Shown here piece by piece: positions 1-5,897 of a DNA stretch of 8,073 nucleotides. The notes below the pieces were generated by a model that was not told the origin of the DNA, did not search any database, and worked only from the letters and a program-made list of their open reading frames with translations. This DNA is from an uncultured Eubacteriales bacterium (GTDB lineage Bacteria; Bacillota; Clostridia; Christensenellales; Aristaeellaceae): the NCBI GenBank assembly GCA_900553265.1, contig USDD01000110.1, positions 1 through 8,073 on the forward strand, given 5' to 3'. Within the stretch, counting starts at the first letter, position 1; each line of letters begins with the position of its first letter. Made by a program: the position numbers and the translations under genes.

Positions 1-1886
1 GGCGCGTCGTTGATGCCGTCGCCCACCATCATCACGCGGCGGCCCTCGCTCTGAAGCCGCGCCACGACCTTTTCCTTGTCCTCGGGCAGCAGCGAGGCCT
101 GCACGTCTGTCACGCCCAGCTTTTTGCCGATGGCGTTGGCCGTCTGCGGGTTGTCGCCGGTGAGCATCACGCTGCGCACGCCCAGCCGGTTCAGGTCTGC
201 GATGGCCTCCACCGCGGTCTGCCGCACGCCGTCGGCCAGCGCAAAGCCGCCCAGCAGCCGCCTGTCCTTCGCCGCAAAGAGCACCGTCGCGCCGCTCCGG
301 CGCTGCTCGTCGGCCCACGCGTCGGTTCCGTCCACGGACACACCCAGCTTGCCGAGCCAGCGCGCGCTGCCCACATAGACCCGCTCGCTGCCGACCATGG
401 CCGAAACGCCCTTGCCTGCATGGGTCTGATAGTCCTCCGCGTTCTCCAGCGCCACGCCCTTCTCCTTCGCCCGGGCCACGATGGCCGCGGCGATGGGATG
501 GCTGGACCTGGCCTCCACCGCGCCGGCCGCCGCCAGCAGCTCGTCCTCCGCGCCGCTGACCGCCGTCACGCGCATCTTGCCCTCGGTGAGCGTGCCGGTC
601 TTGTCAAAGGCCACGCAGTCCACACTGTGGGCCATTTCCAGCGCCGCCGCCGTGCGAATCATCATGCCCAGCTCCGCGCCCTTGCCCGTGCCGACCATGA
701 TAGCCGTGGGCGTGGCCAGACCCAACGCGCAGGGGCAGGAGATGACCAGCACCGCGATGGCGCGCTTCAGCGCTGCCGCAAAGCCCGCGCCCAGCAGCAT
801 CCATGCGGCGAAGGCGACCAGCGCGATGCCGATGACCACCGGCACGAACACGCCGCTGACCCGGTCGGCCAGCCGGGAGATGGGCGCCTTGGAATTGGCC
901 GCGGCCTCCACCAGCTTGACGATGCGGCTCAGCGCCGTGTCCTCGCCCACCTTAGTCACGCGGAAGCGGAAGCTGCCGGAGGTGTTTACCGTCGCGCCCA
1001 CCACGCTGTCGCCCACGCCCAGCTCCACGGGCAGGCTCTCGCCGGTGAGCATGGACTGATCCAGCGCGCCGTGGCCCTCGAGAATCACGCCGTCGGTGGG
1101 CACGCTCTGTCCGTCGCGCACCAGCACCTCGTCGCCCACTGCCAGCTCGGACGCGTCGATCTCCGTCTCCACGCCGTCGCGAATCACCGTCGCCCGGCGC
1201 GGCGCGAGATCCAGCAGGCGGGAGATGGCCTCGGACGTGCGGCCCTTGGCCCGCGCCTCCAGCGTCTTGCCCACGGAGATCAGCGTCACGATCATCGCCG
1301 CGGATTCAAAGTAAAACTCCACCATCATCGGCGCTTCTCCGCCGCCGCTGACCGCTCCCGCCAGCGAGAACAGCCTGGCGATGCTGTACAGATACCCCGC
1401 CGCCGCGCCGATGGAGATCAGGCTGTTCATGTTCGGCGCGCGATGAAGCAGCGCCTTGAATCCGTTGGTGAAATAATGCCGGTTGATGAGCAGCACCGGC
1501 GTGGCCAGACACAGCTGCGCCAGACCGTTCACCAGCGGATAGTGCAGCGCGTGGGGCAGCGGCAGCCCCAGCATGTGGCCCATGGAAATCCACATCATGG
1601 GCAGCAGAATCGCCGCCGAGGCGATCAGCCGATGCACCGACTGCCTGAACTCGTCGTCCTTCGGCGCTTCCGCGGCCTTTTCGCCCTTCGGGCTGGCGGA
1701 ATAGCCGCCGGAGGCCACCGCCTTGCAGATTTCCGCCGGGGAGGTCTGGGCGGGATCGAAATCCACCTCCATGGAATTGGTCAGCAGGCTGACCGAAACG
1801 TCCTTTACGCCCGCCACGCCGCGCACGCTTTTTTCCACATGGGCGCTGCACGCCGCACAGGTCATTCCCTTTACGTCAAACGTCAT
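1..1886 (-). CDS. copA: Copper-exporting P1B-type ATPase CopA (C-terminus beyond window)
   Basis: Inner-membrane pump that uses ATP to export Cu(I) from the cytoplasm. The visible 628 residues begin with one heavy-metal-associated domain (about 1-65) carrying GMTCAAC, with metal ligands C10 and C13. Hydrophobic helices follow at about 86-107, 118-136, 152-173 and 188-207. The actuator loop has TGES at 281-284. Two more helices lie near 345-366 and 374-396, the second with the ion-binding CPC at 384-386. The phosphorylation motif DKTGT starts at D428, the nucleotide-domain SHP is at 462-464, and GDGIND at 622-627 sits at the window edge. The last two membrane helices, which help fix Cu/Ag selectivity, are outside the window. 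The ATG at 1886 is chosen because GGAGGTGG precedes it at a good distance. It lies 51 nt behind csoR on the same strand and is likely co-transcribed and CsoR-controlled. Cu(I) is preferred over Ag(I) because of the adjacent csoR. No copZ lies between the two genes. Confidence 0.96.
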   Translation of the reverse strand, partial: MTFDVKGMTCAACSAHVEKSVRGVAGVKDVSVSLLTNSMEVDFDPAQTSPAEICKAVASGGYSASPKGEKAAEAPKDDEFRQSVHRLIASAAILLPMMWISMGHMLGLPLPHALHYPLVNGLAQLCLATPVLLINRHYFTNGFKALLHRAPNMNSLISIGAAAGYLYSIARLFSLAGAVSGGGEAPMMVEFYFESAAMIVTLISVGKTLEARAKGRTSEAISRLLDLAPRRATVIRDGVETEIDASELAVGDEVLVRDGQSVPTDGVILEGHGALDQSMLTGESLPVELGVGDSVVGATVNTSGSFRFRVTKVGEDTALSRIVKLVEAAANSKAPISRLADRVSGVFVPVVIGIALVAFAAWMLLGAGFAAALKRAIAVLVISCPCALGLATPTAIMVGTGKGAELGMMIRTAAALEMAHSVDCVAFDKTGTLTEGKMRVTAVSGAEDELLAAAGAVEARSSHPIAAAIVARAKEKGVALENAEDYQTHAGKGVSAMVGSERVYVGSARWLGKLGVSVDGTDAWADEQRRSGATVLFAAKDRRLLGGFALADGVRQTAVEAIADLNRLGVRSVMLTGDNPQTANAIGKKLGVTDVQASLLPEDKEKVVARLQSEGRRVMMVGDGINDA

Positions 1887-1893
1887 TTTTGCT

Positions 1894-1916
1894 CCACCTC
1901 CGATTCATTGTGAATC
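1894..1916 (-). promoter_or_regulatory. copA ribosome-binding site with abutting 6-bp hairpin
   Basis: Read on the minus strand, GATTCA and TGAATC flank a 3-nt CAA loop (1902-1916). The strong Shine-Dalgarno GGAGGTGG (1894-1901) follows with no gap, 7 nt before the copA ATG. The hairpin lacks a U-tract, so it is not a terminator. It could stabilise the processed copA message or affect ribosome access. The structure is seen in the sequence; any function is inference. Confidence 0.45.
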
Positions 1917-1937
1917 AGAACCTTTGAAATTATGCCG

Positions 1938-2237
1938 TCACTTCAGCTTCTTCATCAGCTCGACGGCCTCGTCCAGCATTTCGTCCCTTCCCTCGCGAAC
2001 GCCCTCGGCCACGCAGGAGCGCATGTGCTCCTGAAGCACGAGGTAGCCCACGGACTGAAGAGCGCTCTCCACCGCCGCGATCTGCGTGAGAATATCGCCG
2101 CAATAGCGGTTGTCGTCCAGCATGCGCTGAATGCCCGCCACCTGCCCGGCGATGCGGTTCATCCGGCTTCGCAGCGTTTTGAGCTGCTCCTCCGAGCGAG
2201 GCGTTTTTTTGTATCTTGCACAGCAGTCTTTTTCCAT
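1938..2237 (-). CDS. csoR: CsoR-family copper-sensing transcriptional repressor
   Basis: All-helical cytoplasmic DNA-binding repressor (DUF156/CsoR family) of 99 residues. Apo-CsoR binds its operator, and Cu(I) binding releases it. The Cu(I) ligand set is complete: C46 in NRYCGDIL, then H71 and C75 in EHMRSC. This is the x-C-H-C pattern of CsoR; the Ni/Co sensor RcnR has H-C-H-H, and the persulfide sensor CstR lacks the His. Y45 occupies the second-shell tyrosine position known from M. tuberculosis CsoR. The N-terminal helix carries the conserved arginine-rich RMNRIAGQVAGI segment (25-36). An extra C5-C6 pair near the N-terminus is not part of the known site. The ATG at 2237 follows GGAGGGGG. 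It is first in an operon with copA and has a CsoR-like operator in its own promoter, so it should autoregulate. Confidence 0.96.
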   Translation of the reverse strand: MEKDCCARYKKTPRSEEQLKTLRSRMNRIAGQVAGIQRMLDDNRYCGDILTQIAAVESALQSVGYLVLQEHMRSCVAEGVREGRDEMLDEAVELMKKLK

Positions 2238-2260
2238 TTCATCCCCCTCCGTTCACGAGT

Positions 2261-2289
2261 ATTATATACCCCCACCCGGTACTTGTCAA
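2261..2289 (-). promoter_or_regulatory. Perfect-consensus sigma-A promoter of csoR-copA
   Basis: On the minus strand the -35 is TTGACA (2284-2289) and the -10 is TATAAT (2261-2266), separated by exactly 17 bp. Both hexamers match the vegetative consensus at every base. Initiation is expected near 2254, giving a leader of under 20 nt that contains the csoR Shine-Dalgarno sequence. A promoter this strong suits a gene pair held off by a repressor and released by copper. Confidence 0.9.
2267..2281 (-). promoter_or_regulatory. Candidate CsoR operator inside the promoter spacer
   Basis: Read on the minus strand the site is TACCGGGTGGGGGTA, an imperfect inverted repeat (TACC...GGTA with a G-rich core). 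It fits the TACC-N4-GGGGGTA form I recall for Bacillus-type CsoR operators. It occupies 15 of the 17 spacer bases between -35 and -10, so bound CsoR would exclude RNA polymerase. The assignment rests on pattern and context, not on a site-model score. Confidence 0.8.
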
Positions 2290-2326
2290 TCACCTGCAGC
2301 GTTATTTTCCGGAAAACTTCCGCATG

Positions 2327-2359
2327 AAAAAAATCGCGCGTCGCCCGGAAAACCGGGCG
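2327..2359 (-). terminator. Intrinsic terminator of the cysteine-rich small gene
   Basis: On the minus strand, CGCCCGG and CCGGGCG form a 7-bp GC stem around a TTTT loop (2342-2359). After a GC-rich 8-nt stretch comes a run of seven T (2327-2333). It lies 10 nt beyond the stop codon of the 93-residue gene and before the csoR promoter, so it insulates the copper operon. The gap between stem and T-run is longer than in an ideal terminator. Confidence 0.7.
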
Positions 2360-2369
2360 TCTCGTTTCT

Positions 2370-2651
2370 TCATGTACAGCAGCCGTTTCGCCGGGGCCTC
2401 GGCTCGCAGCAGCGCCGGGGCGGCGCGCGATGGACGCAGATCACCATGTTTCCACATTCGTCCACCGACAGCGTCACCTCCGCCCACTCGTCTGGACACG
2501 CCGGATTTTCCAGCCGCACCGTCCGAGCCGGGCAGCCGCAGCCCCGGGACATGCAGGGTTCGGGCCGGAACAGCGGCATCCGATAGCAGTCCCCTCCGCC
2601 GTCGCAGCGTCCGCCCATGGGCGGATACAGCGGCATTCGGTCATATCTCAC
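2370..2651 (-). CDS. Cysteine-rich 93-residue protein of unknown function
   Basis: I do not recognise this protein. It has 12 cysteines in 93 residues (16, 22, 33, 38, 40, 52, 66, 72, 81, 82, 91, 92), including a CGC and two CC pairs, one next to the C-terminus. The N-terminal third repeats a short motif: DRMPLYP at 4-10 and YRMPLFRP at 23-30. A less biased stretch at about 50-74 contains WAEVTLSVDECGN. There is no signal peptide or membrane segment. The GTG start at 2651 is chosen because AGGAG followed by a G-run ends 7 nt before it; the frame stays open upstream, but no earlier start has a ribosome-binding site. It has its own terminator and is divergent from the YitT-family gene. The small size, cysteine pairs and arginine/proline content recall spore-coat proteins of Firmicutes, and metal binding is another option. 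Both roles are guesses. Confidence 0.72.
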   Translation of the reverse strand: MRYDRMPLYPPMGGRCDGGGDCYRMPLFRPEPCMSRGCGCPARTVRLENPACPDEWAEVTLSVDECGNMVICVHRAPPRRCCEPRPRRNGCCT

Positions 2652-2678
2652 AGGGATTCCCCCTCTCCTGATCCATTC

Positions 2679-2701
2679 GCCGGTCTTTGCAGAAAACCGG
2701 C
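2679..2701 (-). promoter_or_regulatory. Hairpin in the leader of the cysteine-rich gene
   Basis: GCCGGT (2679-2684) and ACCGGC (2696-2701) are perfect complements around an 11-nt loop that can add three more A-T pairs past a bulged base. On the minus strand the hairpin ends 9 nt before the Shine-Dalgarno sequence of the 93-residue gene. No U-run follows. I found no convincing sigma-A promoter upstream of it for this gene, so a specialised sigma factor is possible. Function unknown. Confidence 0.4.
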
Positions 2702-2736
2702 CGTTTCTTCCTATGCGGCGCGGTCTGCGCAGGTTC

Positions 2737-2752
2737 TGAATTTGCAAATTCA
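2737..2752. promoter_or_regulatory. Perfect 16-bp palindrome over the yitT-family -35; candidate operator
   Basis: TGAATTTGCAAATTCA is a perfect inverted repeat with 8-bp arms and no spacer. It fully contains the -35 hexamer (TTGCAA, 2742-2747) of the promoter to its right. It lies in the 162-bp region between the divergent cysteine-rich and YitT-family genes. Its size and placement are typical of a repressor site, but I cannot assign it to a regulator family. Confidence 0.6.
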
Positions 2753-2770
2753 TCCGAGGCATGTTATAAT
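2742..2770 (+). promoter_or_regulatory. Extended -10 promoter of the YitT-family gene
   Basis: TTGCAA (2742-2747), a 17-bp spacer, then TATAAT (2765-2770) preceded by TGT, which forms an extended -10 (2762-2770). The perfect -10 and the TG extension can offset the weaker -35, which matches consensus at 4 of 6 bases. Initiation is expected near 2777, about 37 nt before the ATG. Confidence 0.82.
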
Positions 2771-2813
2771 ATAGAAGAAAGTTTGCTCTCCGACCCGAAA
2801 GGAGCCGCCGACC

Positions 2814-3659
2814 ATGAAGCGCACGCTGCATCCCGAACTGAAAAACGCCCTGCTCATCATCGCCGGTCTGCTCTGCTGCTCGGCGGCGTACAACCTCTAT
2901 CTGATTCCCAACAGCATCGCCGCCGGCGGCTTCACAGGCATCGGACAGCTGGTCAATCGCTTTCTGCCGGTGAAGGTCGGCACGGTGAGTCTGATTCTGA
3001 ACATTCCGCTGTTCGCCCTGTCCATGAAATCGCTGGGACTGCGCTTCGGGCTGCGGTCGCTCATCGCCACCTTCGGCCTTTCGCTGTTCATCGACTATCT
3101 GCCGCTCCCGGCAGCGACCAACGACATGCTGCTGGCGTCGGTGTTCGGCGGCGTGCTGGGCGGCGCGGGCTTCGGACTGGTACTGCGCGGCAGCGCCACC
3201 ACCGGCGGCTCGGACATGCTGGCCTCGCTGATTCACCGGCACGTCCCAGCGCTGCGCGTCAGCGTAGGCATCTTCTCGGTGGACGCATTGGTCATCATCG
3301 CCTCGGCCTTCGTGTTCGACCAGCAGGCGGCCATGTACGCGCTGATCTGCACATTTCTGATGAACGTGGTGGTCGATCTGGTGCTGGAGGGCCCCAACAG
3401 CGCCAATTCCTTCTTCGTCATCTCCGACCATTCGGAGGAAATCGCGAAGAAGATCATGGACGAGATGGATCGCGGCGTCACGGCGCTGGAGGGCCGCGGC
3501 ATGTACAGCGGCACGGACAAGACGGTGCTGCTGTGCGTGGTCAACCGCTTCGAACAGATGCAGCTGCGCCGCATCATCTTCTCCATCGACCCCAAGGCCT
3601 TCGTCGTCAGCAGCAAGGCCTACGAGGTCATCGGCGAAGGCTTCAAATCGCACAAATGA
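2814..3659 (+). CDS. YitT-family integral membrane protein (DUF161 + DUF2179)
   Basis: Membrane protein of 281 residues, the usual length for the family. Substrate and mechanism are not established for this family, so no transport role is asserted. Hydrophobic helices lie near 11-31, 53-73, 78-95, 105-124, 148-168 and 172-190. Two family signatures are clear: NLYLIPNSIAAGGFTG at 27-42 just after helix 1, and RGSATTGGSDMLASLI at about 125-140. The C-terminal part, about 195-275, is a soluble DUF2179-type domain that includes GRGMYSG and ends with a KAFVVSSKAYEVIGEGF segment typical of the family. The ATG at 2814 follows GAAAGGAG, 9 nt upstream. It is a single-gene unit with its own promoter and terminator, and may be controlled through the palindrome at 2737-2752. 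It is convergent with the VWA gene. Confidence 0.94.
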   Translation: MKRTLHPELKNALLIIAGLLCCSAAYNLYLIPNSIAAGGFTGIGQLVNRFLPVKVGTVSLILNIPLFALSMKSLGLRFGLRSLIATFGLSLFIDYLPLPAATNDMLLASVFGGVLGGAGFGLVLRGSATTGGSDMLASLIHRHVPALRVSVGIFSVDALVIIASAFVFDQQAAMYALICTFLMNVVVDLVLEGPNSANSFFVISDHSEEIAKKIMDEMDRGVTALEGRGMYSGTDKTVLLCVVNRFEQMQLRRIIFSIDPKAFVVSSKAYEVIGEGFKSHK

Positions 3660-3663
3660 CGAA

Positions 3664-3700
3664 AATAACCCCGGCGGAGGTCTGCTCCGTCGGGGTTATT
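3664..3700. terminator. Two-way intrinsic terminator between convergent genes
   Basis: A 16-pair stem (3664-3679 with 3685-3700) with one G-U pair and a 5-nt loop. The outer five pairs are A/T, so each strand presents a GC-rich stem followed by a short U-rich tail (TTATTCTT on plus, TTATTTTC on minus). It fills the 43 bp between the stop of the YitT-family gene and the stop of the VWA gene and should end transcription from both sides. Confidence 0.85.
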
Positions 3701-3702
3701 CT

Positions 3703-4977
3703 TCAGATCAGCTTTGCGCAGGCGCGGGCGAGGTCGTTCAGCGTGCTGCACGGAACCATCTTGCAATGGGGCAGCATGGCCTGCACGCTGTTCAGATAGG
3801 GCCACTTATTCTCCGGAATGGGATTCATCCAGACCACGGAGCCGGCAAGACTGCTCGCCCGGGCCAGCGCGGCCTCGGCACGGGACAGATCGACGGTCTT
3901 CGCATCGGAGAGAATCAGCAGCACCGTGGACGGCCCCAGTGCCGCCGGGCGCAGCGCGTTGATGAAATCCAGCGCGCGGCCGACGTTGGTTCCCCTTCCC
4001 CACACGCCGGAATGGCGGACGTAATAGCCGAAGGTGTTCATGTTCTCCAGCGCCAGCGGGTTGACTTTTTGAACCTGCTCGGAGAAGAGATAGATCTCCG
4101 AATGGTCGGACACCTCGGACATGGACTTCAGAAAGCGGATGGCAAATTCCGCGAACTGGAGCATGGAGCCGGACACGTCGCAGAGCACGACGACGCGCTT
4201 TTTGCGGCCGCGGCGGCGCTTGTAGCGGATTTTGCTCAGCGTGCCGCCCGCGGATAGCCCGGCGCGGATGGTCTTTTTAAAGTCCGGCACCGCGGAGCGC
4301 CCCACGGCCCGGCGGCGCGCGGCGACCTCGCCGTTGATGCGCCGCGTCACCTGATCGATGAGCTGATAGGCCTTGGGAATTTCCTCCTCGCGGAAGTTGG
4401 AGATGTCCCGGCAGAGCAGATCGGCGTCGCTGTCCGCGCCCATTCCGCCCTCGCCCGCGTCCTCCAGAAGCATCTGCTGCTCCAGCAGACTGCGCATGAA
4501 CACCGAGCGGATGAAGCCCTCGTAGAGGCTCGGCGAACGCTTCAGGTTGTCCGAATAGCGCTCGATGTACCGCTGGAGCTTGTCGCGCTCCTCCTGGGGC
4601 ATTTTTCCGTAGACCTCCCTGAGATCCTCGCGCAGGTCGATGGGCTTTCCGTTGAAGCGCAGCTCCTCGTCGGCCATGCGCCGCTGCTCCTCGGCCAGCG
4701 CCTCGGCCTGAGCTTCGGCCTGAGCATTCTTCTGAAATTCCTCCTCGGAGACGAAGTACGCGTCAAAGCACTGATCGAACAGCAGCATCTCGCGGCGGCT
4801 CTTGGCCAGAAGCGCCCGCAGCGCCAGCCGCACAGTCTCGCGATCCGCAAAGCCAGTCAGCTCCAGCGCGCGAACCGCGTCGATCAGTTCGCCCAGCCCC
4901 ACCTGCATGCCCTGATTGCGCAGCGCCCGGGCGAAGCCGGCCAGCTTACTGAATAAGATGTCGGATGAATTCGTCAT
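3703..4977 (-). CDS. VWA-domain protein, CoxE-like partner of a MoxR ATPase
   Basis: Cytoplasmic protein of 424 residues; it has no signal peptide or membrane helix. The first 255 residues are helical and charged, as in the CoxE/YehP-like class, with an Ala/Gln/Glu repeat at 85-96 and a basic stretch (KRRRGRKKR) just before the VWA fold. The metal-ion-dependent adhesion site is intact: D267, S269 and S271 in DVSGS, T330 in RGTN, and D358 in LSDAKT. MoxR-VWA pairs act as chaperone-like systems that help mature metalloenzymes or protein complexes; CoxE does this for aerobic CO dehydrogenase. The ATG at 4977 lies inside the end of the ATPase gene (32-nt overlap) and follows AAGGAG by 10 nt, so translation is likely coupled. 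The target protein is unknown. The CO dehydrogenase two genes upstream is a candidate by position only. Confidence 0.92.
   Translation of the reverse strand: MTNSSDILFSKLAGFARALRNQGMQVGLGELIDAVRALELTGFADRETVRLALRALLAKSRREMLLFDQCFDAYFVSEEEFQKNAQAEAQAEALAEEQRRMADEELRFNGKPIDLREDLREVYGKMPQEERDKLQRYIERYSDNLKRSPSLYEGFIRSVFMRSLLEQQMLLEDAGEGGMGADSDADLLCRDISNFREEEIPKAYQLIDQVTRRINGEVAARRRAVGRSAVPDFKKTIRAGLSAGGTLSKIRYKRRRGRKKRVVVLCDVSGSMLQFAEFAIRFLKSMSEVSDHSEIYLFSEQVQKVNPLALENMNTFGYYVRHSGVWGRGTNVGRALDFINALRPAALGPSTVLLILSDAKTVDLSRAEAALARASSLAGSVVWMNPIPENKWPYLNSVQAMLPHCKMVPCSTLNDLARACAKLI
4691..4726 (-). repeat. Three 12-bp tandem units encoding an Ala-x-Ala-Glu repeat
   Basis: On the plus strand the units are TCGGCCAGCGCC, TCGGCCTGAGCT and TCGGCCTGAGCA. 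The last two differ at one base, and the first is diverged. In the VWA protein they give AQAE, AQAE and ALAE (residues 85-96), extending a charged helix. Near-identity at DNA level suggests recent slippage or duplication. Confidence 0.7.
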
Positions 4978-5797
4978 CTTCGAGAATCTCCTTGATGTCG
5001 CCGCTGTTCTTCAGCGCAAAGCCGATGGTCTGGGCACAGGTCTCGTCGTCCAGTTCCGGCGCGCCCAGCGCCATCAGCGCGCTGGCCCAGTCGATGCTCT
5101 CGGCAATGGACGGCTTTTTGAGCACCTTGTCGCTGGCGCGCAGATAGGCCGCGGCGCGGGCCACCTGCCGCGCCAGCGCCTCGTCCACGCCCGGCAGCTT
5201 GGCCCGGAGGATGCGCACCTCCTTGTCCACTTCGGGATAGTCGATGTACAGATACGCGCAGCGGCGGCGCAGAGCCTCGGACAGGGGGCGGGTGTGGTTG
5301 CTGGTCAGCACGATGAACGGCGTGGTGCGCGCGCGGACGGTGCCGTATTCGGGAATCGTCACCTGCATCTCGGACAGCAGCTCCAGCAGAAACGCTTCGA
5401 ATTCCGCGTCCGCCTTGTCGATCTCGTCGATGAGCAGCACCGTGGGCTCGGCGCTGCGGATGGACTTGAGCAGCGGGCGCTCGAGGAGATACTCCTCGCC
5501 GAACAGGTCGGACATGCCCTCCGCGCCCATCTGAATGGCCAAAAGCTGCTTCTGATAGTTCCATTCATACAGTGCCTTGGATTCGTCCAGTCCCTCGTAG
5601 CACTGCATGCGGATAAGCTCGCGCCCCAGCGCCTGAGCGGCCGCCTTGGCCACCTCGGTCTTGCCCACGCCCGCCGCGCCCTCGATCAGCAGCGGCCGAC
5701 CCAGCTTCAGCGCGATCCACAGCGTCGTGGTCAGCGCCTCGTCGGCGATATAGTTCTCCTCCGCCAGCCGGCGGCGCAGCTCGTTGATTCCTTCCAT
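4946..5797 (-). CDS. MoxR-family AAA+ ATPase (CoxD-like)
   Basis: Cytoplasmic ATPase of 283 residues, the usual MoxR size. It is thought to remodel a client protein together with its VWA partner. Numbered from the ATG chosen here, Walker A GAAGVGKT is at 40-47, Walker B VLLIDE at 120-125, sensor 1 TSN at 165-167, and arginine-finger region LRRR at 176-179, followed by the small lid domain. The start at 5797 is preferred over the in-frame ATG at 5830: GGAGGAGC ends 7 nt before 5797, whereas the earlier ATG has no ribosome-binding site and sits at the predicted transcription start. It overlaps the VWA gene by 32 nt, and the pair forms one unit. Upstream on the same strand is the ferredoxin gene, separated by a terminator; read-through would link the two. 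Confidence 0.93.
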   Translation of the reverse strand: MEGINELRRRLAEENYIADEALTTTLWIALKLGRPLLIEGAAGVGKTEVAKAAAQALGRELIRMQCYEGLDESKALYEWNYQKQLLAIQMGAEGMSDLFGEEYLLERPLLKSIRSAEPTVLLIDEIDKADAEFEAFLLELLSEMQVTIPEYGTVRARTTPFIVLTSNHTRPLSEALRRRCAYLYIDYPEVDKEVRILRAKLPGVDEALARQVARAAAYLRASDKVLKKPSIAESIDWASALMALGAPELDDETCAQTIGFALKNSGDIKEILEDDEFIRHLIQ

Positions 5798-5834
5798 GGG
5801 ATTTGCTCCTCCGAAAATACTTTCTATCATTTAT

Positions 5835-5863
5835 AGTATACCAAAAAAATCCCGGCCGGAAAC
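5835..5863 (-). promoter_or_regulatory. Extended -10 promoter of the MoxR-VWA unit
   Basis: On the minus strand, TGG followed by TATACT forms an extended -10 (5835-5843). The -35 region (about 5857-5863) is poor and lies inside the stem of the ferredoxin terminator. Initiation is predicted near 5828. The AT-rich setting and TG extension support a promoter of moderate strength. Confidence 0.6.
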
Positions 5864-5881
5864 GCCCGGTCGGGATTTTTT
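5843..5881 (-). terminator. Intrinsic terminator of the ferredoxin gene
   Basis: A 16-position stem (5844-5859 with 5866-5881) around a 6-nt loop, with one C-A mismatch in the minus-strand RNA. The GC core is TCCCG...CGGGA, with CCGG/CCGG on the loop side. On the minus strand it ends in a run of seven T (5843-5849). It begins 16 nt beyond the ferredoxin stop codon. The matching A-run on the other side makes it structurally symmetric, but no plus-strand gene needs it. Confidence 0.85.
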
Positions 5882-5897
5882 ACAAAGCAGCGCTGCC

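Noticed and set aside
420..1913. Plus-strand open frame of 497 codons opposite copA and the csoR-copA gap
   Set aside because: It is antisense to a clear CopA with all family motifs. The product is low-complexity His/Arg/Gln/Ala-rich and has no recognisable domain; high GC at third positions on the other strand removes stop codons.
2305..2316. 12-bp palindrome TTTTCCGGAAAA upstream of the csoR promoter
   Set aside because: It is perfect but short, lies just past the T-run of the neighbouring terminator, and has no link to either promoter core. It is not enough to call an operator.
2652..3653. N-terminal extension of the cysteine-rich minus-strand frame to 427 residues
   Set aside because: The extension is antisense to the YitT-family gene and its product looks compositional. 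The GTG at 2651 has a strong Shine-Dalgarno, so only the last 93 codons are accepted.
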